A DNA stretch of 64,000 nt from positions 186,001 to 250,000 of the forward strand of contig JAIWNF010000004.1 of NCBI GenBank assembly GCA_025093555.1, in the 5' to 3' direction. The translations under genes were made by a program, and so were the position numbers. This stretch comes from Circinella umbellata (Eukaryota > Mucoromycota > Mucoromycetes > Mucorales > Lichtheimiaceae). The notes below the pieces were generated by a model. It made no database searches. It worked only from the letters and a program-made list of their open reading frames with translations, and had not been told where the DNA came from. This document shows, one piece after another, positions 51,501 through 64,000 of this stretch. Each line of letters begins with the position of its first letter. The first letter of the stretch is position 1.

Positions 51501-53925
51501 GTGGGTAAAGGCGGTGGTGTTGCTAAACTACCAGGCAAAGTCTATAATATAAATACTTGAACGTTAATAACATATATATATAGTAAATAGAGATAAAAAC
51601 AACAACAATAATAATAATAATAGTAAACAAAACAATTACCAGACCACGTCGACGCGTTGTTGTTGTGCTACTGGTGGTTGCAGTTGATTTCTTTACAGAT
51701 AAAACATTCCTGTTTTCTTCTTGACCAGTGCTTTTTTTGTTCGGATTCCATAATACAAAACCATTATTGGACGTACGTTCTGGTTTTCCTATAACACCTG
51801 AATCTTCAGTAATTGATTTCTTTTTGGTTCGTGTTACACGTTTGTCTGTGTCACTATCCTCTGTATCACCCAAAGATGATCCACGACTAACTTGTCTACG
51901 CACTGATCTTCTTGCTGCTGACTTTGACTGTTGCTGTTGCTCATCACCTGATAATGCACCACCGCCAATACTGCGACCAAAGCTACTGCTACTACTTGTC
52001 CTACTATCCGCTTTGCTTAAACGCTTATTATCTGCTGTTGTTGAGGCCAATGAATGATGTCGTGGCATGGGAGGAACAGGAGGGACCAGTTGTTGACGAT
52101 TTGTTAAAGAAATATCTTCTTGCGATCGATTTTTGGTGATTGTGGGAGCATTATGTGATGGAAGAGGAGGTATGGGTGAAGTATTTCCTGACCTTCGGCT
52201 CAGTCCTGCTGTTGCTGATGATGTTATAGATGATGTCCTAGGTGTTATATGTGTCGATCCAGAATTACTTATAGATTTACGACGTTGTTGTTCAGAGGGC
52301 AACATGCTAGTCGTTCTTAGATTCGAGCCATTGGATAATGTTCGTTTTCGAGGTTCCCGATTAGTTGCAAAATTTGCAGGTAGACTTTTACGATCCAGGT
52401 CTATCTCCTTGTTATTTGTATTGACAGGACCCATATTACTTTTGTTACGATCCTTGCCTAAACTTAATCTTCGTTTGACATTATAAATAACATTGGCTGT
52501 TAAGTGGTGATCTGCCGAAGAATTGCTAATGCTTGTAGTAGGTGTATTGGGTGCTGTTATATTATATATATCTTTATGAGTGGTGTTAGTAGTAGAAGCA
52601 AGAGATGAACCACGCGTTGGTGCCTGTTGTTGTTGTTGTATTAAACTTGAAGTGGAATCGATTTCACTTTTAATTTGTCTCACGTCCACATTTGGCAAAC
52701 TTGGTGGTGCATCTTCAACAGTATTGGCTTGAGGAGGTGGTGGAGATCTCAGCACACGTGATCTCGACCTTGATGCGCGATGACTATAACGAGAATTTGT
52801 TGTTGTTCCAACTGCTGTTGTCGTTGTCAAATCTTCTTCTTTTGTTGGCTTAAGTTTTTCTTGTGGTGGCGGTTGTTGTCGATTTTTATCTCGTAAGGAT
52901 CGGGCACGCGGGCGTAAATTGGTTGTACTACTAATATAAATCATTTGCTCTTGATCCAATTGCATGCGTTCAGTACCATCATTGTTAGTAATATGAGATG
53001 ACGCTCGTTCTTTGCCCTTTATCTTGTCCTTGTCAATATTATTATTACTATTGGTTTCTGCTTGTTGTTTTTCAAGCCAGTAATTTGCAGTCGATATTGT
53101 TGAATATAATTCCTCTGGAGGATATTCGTAGGTGCTGACTTTGGAAACATTAGAAACATTGGAATCCATGGATGGATTGCGTTCAATAGTGGAAGTAGTC
53201 GATGTTGACAGTTCTGGATCATATGGTACACGTAAATTGGGTTGGTAATAGTTATCATAATCGTAATTAGCTTCTAAATTTTTCGCTTCAGGAATAGTAA
53301 CATCATGATATTTCTCCTGTCCCATCATGCTACTGCGTAAAGGTTGTTGCTGCTGTGGAATAACGTGATGTGGATGCGGTGGTGGAGCTATTGATATTGG
53401 TGATGATACAGGTGGTGGAAGTTCTTCAAAAGAAGATGAAGTAGATGGTACTTCAGGTAACCTTAATGGTGATTGTTCTTGTTTTTGCTGTTGCTGTTGG
53501 CGTGATTTGGAACGACCAAACTTTAAATCAAACGATCCAATTAAACTTTTACGTCGTCTAACAGTTGGTTCACCTCCTATATTAGATAAAGATTTTCGAT
53601 TCGGTAATGTATTTCCATGATAATTTCCATCGGATGATGTTGTTGCTGTTGGAGTTGATGCTTTACTTTTGCTGGTTCGTGCAATTGATAATAACATACC
53701 ATCCTCCGTCATATAAGATGTATCTTCTGATTTCGGTTGATGACGCTGATAAAATTTTGGGGGTGATCTGAAACTTTTTCGACGCGTAGTACTGGGTTGA
53801 CGATTAAGGTTGTTGTTGTTGTTGTTTTCTTCATATGCTCGTGCTTCAGATAATACTGTTTTCACTTTATCGCCATTCTTTTCAAATAGTGAATATTCGT
53901 AATCGCGGACTCTCGATGAAGACAT
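48514..53925 (-). CDS. DYRK-family protein kinase (Pom1/DYRK2-like) with very long disordered N-terminus
   Basis: Exons on the minus strand: 51640-53925, 50848-51541, 50070-50725, 49820-49971, 49643-49718, 49253-49565 and 48837-49107, all in phase, about 1,480 aa. Residues 1 to about 1,080 are Ser/Thr/Pro/Gln/Asn-rich with many RRxS/RxxS sites and no domain. The DYRK homology box is about 1092-1127 ([27 protein letters not shown]). The kinase domain is about 1157-1465: [13 protein letters not shown] (Lys about 1187), [26 protein letters not shown] (DYRK activation loop, autophosphorylated on the second Tyr in this family), then WDPDRRMRP. In fungi such kinases control polarity, cell size or stress growth. 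The 3' end is uncertain: an in-frame TAA at 48833 follows HSTPKISTG, but an N/S/H-rich open tail at 48514-48747 looks coding and joins only with a poor donor. Confidence 0.85.
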
Positions 53926-56297
53926 GTACTTGTTTTTGGTTTTTTAGCGATTGAAGAATAAAAAGGAGAAGGGACACTAAAAAAAAAGAAGGTGAGAGTC
54001 CCGTCTTTTTCTTTTTCTTTTTTTTTTTTTGTTAATTAATAACGAGTTCTTTAAAGTTTCGTAAAGTATGTATATTTGTTTTAAATAATAAATAAAGAAA
54101 ATCCTTGAAAAGTAGACGGTTAGCTTATTTTAAACTAATAAGGGGGAGAGAAGTCTATAAAAAAAAGGTTACTATTCTTACCTGATTATCTTTATATAGC
54201 GTATGTAATAAATGTCAAAAGGAATGAATAATTATATAAAGATGAACAAAATGAAGAAGAAAGATAACTTTTTTTTTTTTTGCTTGGCAGAGGAAAGAAA
54301 GTAAGGAAGAAAGAAAGAAAGTACTTTTTTTTTTGCTCTGTATACAGGGTACTTCCATTCTTTTTTTTTTTGCTAAATTAACTAGCATATAAAAACGTGG
54401 TTTTCTTGTATCGGAGACAAAACTATTTAGCTTAATATGAGTAACCTGTTTTTTTTTTGTCTGTGCACTTGTTCTTATTATACCTACTATTGACTCTTTA
54501 CTTGGAATTTAACTGCTCATTTATATAAAATAAAAGTAGAAAACGCATTTATTAATTAAGACAATGAGACGCTTTCTTTTTAGCTTTACTTACAATTATA
54601 ATACTTATTGTATCTATGTTTTGAATAACATCTCCCGCTTCTCAGAAAATTTAAACTTTATTTACAATAAGTGCTTTTCTTCTTCAAAAATACAATAGCA
54701 ACACAGTGAGATATGGTAATATTAAAAAAGAATGCAAAGTGGCACTAGTTATTGTTATGGAAACTGTTAATAATCGTAATATTAATAATAATGTCTTAAT
54801 AAAAAAATGCAAGCTATTTTTTTGTATGACATATAGGTATAAATAATCCCCTTACTGTATTATTTATGACAAGGACCAGGGCGGGAAATAGAAATTAAAA
54901 AGAAAAAAAAGGTTGGGTACCTTGTTTTAATAATGATGGGCCAATATTTAATATATTATGCAGTCTTTGCCATTTAATAATAGTGATATATTGTGTGTTT
55001 AATAACAGGAATGATGGCACCGCTATTGTGATGCGATGGTGATACAAGATATTTATGTATGAACGATTTTTTTTCTTTGTGAAACATGAAGCATTAGTCT
55101 ATTTGTTATTATTATTAATTAATAATATCGATATTATGACACCATTAGAGAGATCTGGTCGTTCTTTCTTTCTTATCTTTAAATTTGCAATTAGAAGATG
55201 CATTAAATTACTATATTATTACACACGCCACTAGAATGTTATTAAGCTTTATTACCAGTTAATTTAAATACTATATCCAAAAATAGACATTATAATTCTG
55301 GTAACGCGTGAAGAAATGGAAAAGAATACGTATGACGTAATCTTGACTCTAGAACCATTGCTTATATTTAATTAATAGCATATATATATATAAATCATTT
55401 TGATAACACTGTACATAAACATATTCTCGGTTCATTGATTCCGATAATCCGAAAATGAAAAAGCACCATTTTAATTAGTTTTGTTATAAGAACCCAAAAA
55501 TTATAGATATACATAGTTTCTCCTTGAAAAAAAAAACACTCGTACGTATTTAACAATTTTCAGGATCTAGAATTATTATGAGCACTTTCTCCATCAGACG
55601 ATAACAACTGTAACATCCGTTGGTACAGTATACCCCGCGGTTCTTGAAGAAAACTAGATGTATGTACCATCTATTATTTCAGGAGTGCTAATATAATTTA
55701 ACAAATTTCTTGAAAGATAAACATTTTGTTTTATACCATGTCTCTGCAATCATCTTTGGTGAGAATGGACCAGGGGGTAATGGTACGAATCTATGACCAA
55801 GACCACCAGCTAAATGCCTGGTCATATGAGCTGAAGGTAATGGAATGGACTGACCAGGTCCTAAAAAATTCAATTTATGTAGCACCCATCGCTTGACAAG
55901 ATTTGGCCTTACGACAAGTAATATAATATTGTACACTTCCCTAATCATGATTTTTTTCTTCTATGACTAATCGGGAAATACATATATAAAAAAAAATGAC
56001 CATTTGAAGTATCTATCACATCGTTTTGATAAATGTATATTTTACTTGTTTTAGTTCATCGACATAGTTTTTATTATATTATAATGTCTTTAAAAATGAT
56101 ATTACAGATTCGTAGTAAATGATGTTACATATATACAATGCTAATTGTGCGTGAGTGTGTGTTTTATATGAATGATGCGCGTGAGTGTGTAAAATGTGTT
56201 GGTTGTATGTGTGTATGTGTGTGTGTGTGTTTAGTGTTATTAGTGGAATAAAATAAGAAGAGGCCAAGGGATTGAATGTGTATGTGCATGAATTTCA
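53926..56297. other. Intergenic between the kinase start and the BRWD stop
   Basis: About 2.4 kb, AT-rich, with poly-T and poly-A tracts near the kinase promoter. An 86-codon ORF on the minus strand at 55688-55948 (GPGQSIPLPSAHMTRHLAGGLGHRFVPLPP) has non-random composition but no recognised domain and no splice partner; it is left as a possible relic. A TG/GT-rich stretch lies at 56150-56232, near the BRWD 3' end. Confidence 0.5.
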
Positions 56298-59200
56298 TTA
56301 ATCGTCATCATCGTCAACAACAAATTCACTTTCATTTCCATCACTTTCTGGTGGAGCTTCATCCATACTAGGGGATTGATCATCTTGTTCTTCCTCTTGT
56401 TCATATTCTTCATCCGATTCTTGTATTTGTATTTGTCGTGTACGACGTCCTTTTGTACCAAAGGCTAGTGGCATTCTTGTATTTGAAAATCGAGACTTGA
56501 AAAAGTTGGCCATGCGTATAGCATCTTTATGAGCTGGAGAGGTTTCGTGATTAAACTTTTGTGCGTTTTTTCGGATCAGTTCAATATCATCGATGACAGC
56601 CTAGTATATATATAAATAAAGGAGTTAACTGTTAATCAGTCAATTGAAAAAAAAAACAAGGGGAAAGAGATGTGAAGTGAAAAGTTATTTCGATCTAATT
56701 ACCTGCTTTTGTCGATAAAACCCATTATCAAGTCGATCCATAATCATCTCTAGGCAAATGGGATAAGCAATTTGTGTAAGATAATTACGATATTCATAAT
56801 AGTTGACTTGATGAATATAGAGTCCAAAATCTTCACATTGCATAAGCCATGTAATGATATCTTTTGCTCGTCTTGTTTCTGCATTTGATAATGCAGTACC
56901 AACATTGAATTTTTCTTGGAAATCTTCTCCAGTGGGGACAATTTCCCAAGGTCCTAAATCCTCAGCCTGAGACTCTTGATCATCCCTACAAAAATTTTTG
57001 TTGTCGTTAATATAATTGTCAGTAACGCGCACATATATATATATATATATATACATATTTGAAGAATTAGAAAAAAAACAATTATATATACCATATAACA
57101 TGATAGTGAGCCCATGGAATTGGAAGATTAGCACGACGCCAGCGGGTTTTTTGTTTCTTTGCAATTCGTCCAGTATATCGAGAAGTATCATACAATGCAT
57201 CGACCCGTTGACCTTCACGAAGGGTTTTCAAATTTTCCATAGAGGCGACAAAATGTTCCCATAACACCAAAAACTCTGGACATCCATCTTCATCACTAAA
57301 GTCGATAGTCACATCATTATGTTTGGTTGCCCATATGGGTTCTTGACCATCCTTTAGTGTTTCTTGTACATTAACCAATTCTCGAAGACGTAGTTTTAAA
57401 CGACAAAATGTAGGCGGGCCCACTTGCCAACTAATACCAATCACTTGACCAAATAGAGCAGGTTCTTCTGTATCGATAGGACCATGACGTTCATCAAAAT
57501 AAGTCTTTAGTTCAGATTGTTCCCAATATTCTTGATGACCTTTTGATAAAATGGCAACACGATCTCCCATTTGCGGATGGTATTTTATTACAGATCTCTG
57601 AGTCGTTGTAAGCCAATCCTTAGGTTCATAGAGTGGAATTTCATCGTCCTTTAAGTTTCGCGGCTTACCCCGTTGCCGTCCAGGACGAGATGGTTGTTGT
57701 GGTTGTTGAACAGATCGAGGTTCTGGTTTTTCTCTTCCAAGAGCACGTCGCTTACGACCCCGCATAGAGGCTTCAGCTTGGAAATCTTCATCACTATCAT
57801 CATCATCATCAGCCATCCCTCTTGATATACGCAATCGTCGTTTTCCTTTGCGATTTGTGGGTGGCTGATGATCGGATTCTTCCGTCTCCGGTTGCTGAAG
57901 TGTTTCAGATGATCCACTGGCTTCTGATGCATTATCTTGATCATTATCACTTTGTTCTTGTTGATCATTGTTATCATTATCCGATTCATCTGATTCGCTT
58001 GGTGTTTCGTCAATATCACTTTCCAGATAGGAAACGGGTACACGTCGTCGCGGTCGTACAGGCATATCTTCGTCATCGTCATCGTCACTTCGACTACCAT
58101 GCATAATATCAATATCGTCATCACTATGCACTAAGATTTCCTCTTCACCATCATCCTCTATACCGCGTCGTCGTCGTCGTCTAGTTGCACGAGTTACACG
58201 TGGTTCACGTAATGGAGGTCTACCACGGCTTGCACGACGACCTCTGCCTCTTCCTCGACCGCGTCCCACCCCACTAGAACTTGATGTACCACGTGTACGA
58301 TAGTGATTTCTGACGGATTCATCTGAAGAACCTGATCGTCGCGTAGGTCGTTGTCCAGCTCGACTTCTTGTGACGGGCCCATCTTCATCTTCCTCAAAGC
58401 TGTGATCACTACCTTGAGCATTACGATACCCATCCGACATATCTGCATCACTATCCTCTTCACTGCTATAAGCTGGACCATTGGCTTCTTCATAATCTTC
58501 ATCATCTGAATCATCATGTAAAAGAATAGGTGGAATCGGAATCGTAGGAATAAATTGTGGTTCGGCAATGTTGGACTCACTTTCATCTTCGTCATTTTTG
58601 ACAAAATTACGTCGCTTTTTTAAAAGAAGTGATCGATCGACAGTTTCCATTTTAATTGGTTTGCTATTTTTGAACCTGAAAAAAGAAAAAACCAGCAGTA
58701 AAATGATCATTTAAGAGAAAATATAGTTAGCAAATATGGATAGTTAATGAAACATTTGTTTTTAATAGATATGTACAGAGAAGTATCCGTAAAAACCTAC
58801 TCTTCTTCTTCCATTTCATAAATTTTTTCACGTTGTTTACTTCGAGTTTCAAATCCATCAGGTTGAATGGGTAAACCAATACCATATCCTTCTTTACGTT
58901 GACTTGGATATTCAACCCCACTTTGATCGTGAATGGGTCTACGTTCTACTTCATGCAAGGGTCGCTAAAAGGAACAAGCGAAAAAATAATGTTTTTTAGT
59001 AGGGAATTCGGCTAGATATATATGTGTGTGTGTGTGTGTGCATTGAGGTTGCGGGGAAGGTAAAAGAAAAAAAAACGAAGAAAAGCATTACCAACGATTG
59101 TTCATCAACAACACTTCCATCTGGACGAACTAATACAGGTAAAAAGTCACTGTAGAAAAATTGTCCACGGTGCCATAAATTGACCATCTTGTATTTATCG

Positions 59201-62042
59201 CTGTCACCATCGATTGAATAAAGAGTACATCGTCCATCTTCATCTGTAATAGCATATCTATATCCATTTTGAGAAAATTTACAATCCAAAAATACTCGAC
59301 CGGGATATGTTGTGCCTATATACAATTTTAAATGGTTCATGACAACGTGTTTTGTTCAGTAAGATTTATATTAATTATCTTCCTCCTTTCCTTCCTCTTT
59401 TCTTTTGTCTGGAAGAAAAAGAACATACATGAAATAGCACATTGTTTCTTGATATCCCAAATAATAACTTTGCCATCATAACCAGCTGATAAAACAATAC
59501 TTGGGTTGGATGGATGACTTTCAACAGCAAATACTTCTCCTTCATGTCCTTTTAAAACACATGCGAGTTTTCCAGTGTGTGCGAAATAGACTTTAAGTTC
59601 ACCTTGACTTGTAGCAATAATACATACTCGATCATCAGCACTCCATGTAATCATAGATACTTTGGATGGAATATTATCATCTTCTTCTGTCCGCTCACTA
59701 TTATTATCGTTATTTTCCGGTACCTGTCGTGAGGCATCAATAGCACTATCATCTGGTATAGGGGAGCAAGGGGGTATTAAAGTTCCAAGTTCTTCAGCAT
59801 CATTACTTTCAACACCAGAAACATCATGATCATGAGCTGCATTAGGTTCTCTTGTTGTTGTCACAACAGGTGCAACTAGAATATCCTTGTTGATATCCAC
59901 TATATATAATTTTTTTTATCCCAACCCCCAATATCATTGTGTTAAAAATAGAGCAAAAAAAAAAAAAGAAAAAAACTTTTTTTTTTTATTTTGATAAATG
60001 TAAAAAGATAACGACTTACAAACAGTTGAATCCCACGTCTGAGTAATCTTATCATAAACCCAAATACGAGCAGTACCATCTTGAGAGCTAAAAAAAAAGA
60101 ATAGTGTTATAACTTTAAATTTTTCATAGATATGTTATTCGTTGTAGTATTTACCCGCTGAGAATTTTCTTTCCATCATGACTATAAGCCAAATCCGTAA
60201 CACTTCCAAAATGACCTTCAAGGTGAGCAATAGGTATGACAGGTTGATCTTCAAATGCCCCTGTCTTATCTGGAAACAAAGCACTAGGTACACGAGGTCG
60301 TCCTCTTCCAACGCGTGGTCGTTCTACTGATGAAGAAGAAATAGGTTGACCTGAATTATCTTGCTGTTGAATTGTTTGTACATGATCTTCATTATCGGAT
60401 TTAACTGTTGAAAACACATAAACAAATCCATCATCTCCAGCAACAGAAAAATTTGTTCCTGTTGAATTAAATGATGAACAACGTAAACGATCGGAAGCTT
60501 TGAATTTACAACTGAATACAATAGGAGATTCCACATCATAAAATACAAGAGTATCTTTATCCCATCGCCATAATCGTACTAAACCATCTTCATTTGTTGC
60601 CATAAGATATCGCGTTTCGGCTTTAGGTGATGGTGAAAATTTGACGGTGGTAAATGGTTTCCGTTGCTAGTACATATATATCAAATGCAATATGTTGGTT
60701 AGCTGTCTGTTAGAAGCAGATAACTTTACGCCGATAACTTTATTAGCCAGCCATTGAAAGATTACACATGTATATATATGTATATAGCTTACAGTAGAGG
60801 TATGTGATCTAAGAAATGCTACAGGTTCAAAGTTTTCCATCTTCCACACTCGTACATAACCGTCCGATGAAGCAGTTGCAATTAAGGTGTTTTCTTCATT
60901 AATGGCAATATCCGTGATTACATTTTGGTGTCCACGAATGGTATATATAAGATGTCCTGTTTGAACATTCCATACTTTGACGAGAAAATCATCACTTCCC
61001 TGTAATAATAGTAATTATGATGAATAAAAGAAATATATAATTCTGTCCCTTTCTTCTTCCTCATCCCCTTTCTTATTTTTTTTTAAAAAATAATAATAAT
61101 AATCTTACAGTAAAAAGACGAGCATTCGCTTTATCAAATGCCAAACAATAAACATGCTGACGATGTCCGGACATGGTGACGCGCTGTTATTACAATGATT
61201 AGTTCATCTATCCCGTTGTTATTTAATAAATTATTATCATTAATTATTCTTACTTCTCGATAAAATGTACTCATTGCAGCAGGCATCTCATGAGATTTAG
61301 TTACATTTCTTCCAATTTCAAGAGCTTGAACCATTTCATCTATAAAGAAATTAATTATATATATTCTTTAATAAATCAAAAATCAAAAGAATAATAAGAA
61401 TAAATATATACTTACGTAAAGAAAGATGATAAAGATCACGAGTAGGTACAGACATATAATTATAACGCGTTGGATTTGATCTTGCAACTTGAAAAGCAGA
61501 AAGTAAAGTGAAAAGATTATCATCACCATGTTGATATAATCGTGCACGTTGGTTTGCATCCAAACTTTGAGTCATTTTAAAATAATGCAAAAGATGTCGA
61601 AGTAAATTAGGTAAATAGTCTCCCCCTATCCTTGGATACGCCTCTGACTATTATTATTATTTTTATAAGAAGCAAAAAAAAAAAAACGCTATTAGTGATT
61701 ATTGAAGAATATATGTAATTAATCAATAAAAATTATTATATATTTTTTTTACCAGTTGTTGTAAAGTAGCAGGTTCGCCACCTTCACCAGAACCATCGAT
61801 TAAAGAATTTCTAGGTAGTAATGAACGATGTTTCTTCAGCTCTTGGGCTAGTGCATATGCTGCATCTTGGCAAGGCCCTTCATAAAGAAACCTGAAAATC
61901 AAGTAATAGAGCTGTATAAATATAAATTTGAAAATGTGTCAGTAATTAAGAAAAACAATTTCTTTTTTCTTTTAATAAATTGTATATTTTTTTTTCTTGA
62001 ATAAATTATAAATAACAACCTCTGATCGTTTAAAAGAATCAT
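56298..62042 (-). CDS. WD40-repeat bromodomain protein, BRWD/PHIP family
   Basis: A nuclear chromatin reader; animal members also act as CUL4-DDB1 substrate receptors. Minus-strand exons: 62020-62042, 61753-61891, 61416-61647, 61254-61339, 61109-61183, 60793-60999, 60155-60666, 60020-60087, 59429-59899, 59092-59315, 58801-58964, 57092-58675, 56703-56985 and 56298-56600; frames close to 1,456 aa. The N-terminal helical part has FLYEGPCQDAAYALAQEL. WD40 repeats follow: [117 protein letters not shown]. A long acidic/RG-rich linker leads to the cryptic Tudor region (HPQMGDRVAILSKGHQEYW). One bromodomain follows (QIAYPICLEMIMDRLDNGFYRQKQ, with the Asn of IRKNAQKFN). Animal members have two bromodomains; here only the second-type is found. 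The first, 23-nt exon has a weak donor (GTTGTT), so the N-terminus is tentative. Confidence 0.88.
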
Positions 62043-64000
62043 TGATGACGCGAAAGCAAGAAAGAAAAGAGTTTTAGTTAACGGAGAACAGTTTTTTTTT
62101 TTTGAAGAAAATATACCATTCCTCCTCCCCCAAATAAAAATAAAAAAAAACTATACCTTGTTCCATAGAGCTTTTTCTTTTTTTAATAATTGATTAAATT
62201 GAGTACTATGTCTAGATCGATTTAAAAAAAAAAAAGAAGTGGATAATATAAGAAAAAAAAGAGAGAGAAAAAAAAAAGACGAGAGTATAAAAAATAAGAC
62301 GTGTGTATAGTGTGAATAATGGCGGAGATTTGCAATAGAGAACTCCAATTAACTCTTTTTAAGTTCACACGAGCGTTGTCATATTCCAAAAGAATATAAT
62401 TTCATTTCGATCATCCATTCTTTTTTAAACATAAACAAGTTTTTCCATGACATATTATAAAAATGACTTTAACTTTGATGAATACATAAAAATAAATAAC
62501 AATACAAAAAAAAATTCAGTGAAAAAAAAAATGAGTAAAACAAACAAGAAAAGTATTTTTTTTTTATTTGATTAAAAACGATAATTTTGTTCTTTTCGAA
62601 ATGGATCCAAAAAGTTATGTGTTGGTCTGTGCTCTTTCTTAAAAAAAAAATTCATGCGTTTATGCCAGGTACAGAAAAGATAATTAAGCATGTTTTTGGG
62701 GGTTGTTGTATTACCTGTCAACTTTTTACTTTTTGTTGACATGGTAATAAATGTAATAACTATGTATACTATGAGTATTATTATTATTATTATTATTTTT
62801 GAAAAATATAAATAAAGTAATAAATATGATTTTTATACAGATGAATAATCAAATAAGAATGAAAGTGTTTTATGGTATATATGAGGTTTGAGATAAATAA
62901 TCCTCTATTATTATTTTTTTGAAACTATAGACTTTGAATAAATAGTATATTTTAAATGCGGGGCCCATAGCGGGAAAATTTTGAAGGGTTTTGGAAGATA
63001 CAGTTTATTATTTACTTTTTAATAAGAAGTCCGCTACAACACCCGTGAATACCTCCATTTTTATTGGCTAATAACTTTTTTTTTACTACCATGCTTATCA
63101 CTCACCATTCGAGTGTTCAACAAGAGTCCAGTACTCACCTTGATGACCTTGTTGACGACAAAAATACTCTGGTACTGATTCAAGGACGCTTCTGTTTCTC
63201 TTTCCGAAAAGGAATCTTCATTCTGGGATAAAAGTTACTCAAATCTTCAAAAGCTGGGCACCATAATACACATGACAAAAGGGTTGGAACCACAATGCAC
63301 TTGCATATAATGACAAGATTGTAAATAAGTACCAAAAGCTAAATGTGAATGTCGTTATAGCATTTCTATGCCTGTCTTGTACCATGTTATTATATGACAA
63401 TTCAAAACTTGAAGGCCCACGTTAATTCCGTGCACGTGCTACAACAATTTATTAAGGAGACGTCACCTGATTACCACTGGATAGTGAAAGGTATGAATGT
63501 GACAAAAGAAAAACTGTATCAAGTTCGACAACAATGCTTGGAAAAATTATAGGAATAAAAGACTTTTAACTTTAACTTTTGTTATTTAACGAAGATTCAG
63601 TATTATTGTGTTCCAGAAATGATGTGAGTATCAAGGTATTCCTCAAGAAATCTTGGGGATCCCTTTTATTACAATACATGCGTAATAAAGTTACACCAAC
63701 CTGGATTTACTTATTGCTATTTGCAACATTTTTCAGTTATACCCTGATAACATCTGCATTCAAATTGATTCACTTTCAGATTAGTGTCGATGAAGCAATT
63801 GTGTTTGAAGCCTTGTTATTCTCATCCCTCTCTCCACGTATCATAGACTCGATCCAAGCCTATAATGAGTTATTATTCAGATGAGGATCCGATTGACACA
63901 GTGGAGAATAAGTAAAAAGTGAAAGGGATGTAAAAGGTGCTAGCTTTTTAATTTTGAACTTCGATTAACTTTTTAAACGTTGAGACGCGTGCAACTAAAG
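62043..64000. other. Window end: no intact gene, weak coding relics
   Basis: The BRWD promoter region is poly-A/T-rich. From about 63410 short coding-like + strand pieces appear: NSVHVLQQFIKETSPDYHWIVKG, then VTKEKLYQVRQQCLEKL ending at about 63551, and an open 101-codon frame at 63579-63884 (WGSLLLQYMRNKVTPTWIYLLLF). I do not recognise them; they may be a decayed gene or transposon running off the window. Confidence 0.4.

Noticed and set aside
51728..52486. Plus-strand ORFs of 75-117 codons opposite the kinase N-terminal exon
   Set aside because: They are shadows of the Ser/Thr/Gln-rich exon on the other strand.
55688..55948. 86-codon minus-strand ORF
   Set aside because: Composition is not random, but no domain, splice partner or neighbour supports a gene.
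62151..62348. Upstream exon of the BRWD gene (SRHSTQFNQLLKKEKALWNK)
   Set aside because: It has a possible donor but no family similarity, and the 23-nt exon at 62020-62042 already closes the frame; it is kept only as an alternative for the N-terminus.

Overview
The window reads as nuclear DNA of an early-diverging filamentous fungus, most likely Mucoromycota. It is AT-rich with long poly-A/T runs. Its genes have many short GT-AG introns, and its gene set (BRE/BABAM2, BRWD/PHIP, DYRK/Pom1-like kinase, Seb1/Nrd1-like factor) fits a non-yeast fungus better than a yeast. The organism call is inference from this pattern. No gene is bacterial in structure; no tRNA, rRNA or CRISPR was seen.

Layout. 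9-833: TA-flanked pogo-like element keeping one DNA-binding segment. 3710-5942: copper amine oxidase. 7606-11174: CID-RRM transcription termination factor. 13226-14867: satellite of 19 units of exactly 87 bp. 18815-19495: short inverted-repeat element. 19616-33617: a 14-kb inverted-repeat structure whose 3.1-kb arms each carry one intact copy of an unrecognised ~550-residue gene. Its 7.7-kb spacer holds a 138-bp fold-back element, a ~373-bp tandem array and two nested LINE fragments. 33682-36660: GH31 glycosidase starting 64 bp beyond the structure's edge. 36771-38314: BRE-like subunit. 38668-39156: small unknown gene. 39420-40809 (-): RNA polymerase III subunit RPC6. 41122-43264 (-): 6-phosphofructo-2-kinase family enzyme lacking the phosphatase histidine. 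44640-45063: LINE relic. 47800-48030: small secreted cysteine-rich protein. 48514-53925 (-): DYRK kinase with a very long disordered N-terminus. 56298-62042 (-): WD40-bromodomain protein of the BRWD/PHIP family. The last 2 kb hold only weak coding relics.

The conserved genes are housekeeping or signalling genes with no common pathway visible. The most unusual part is the TA-bounded 14-kb palindrome: paired near-identical unknown genes face inwards from two mirrored ends, around a spacer filled with repeats. Multi-exon gene models were made by eye; the exon phases were checked and all close in frame, except the 3' end of the DYRK gene.
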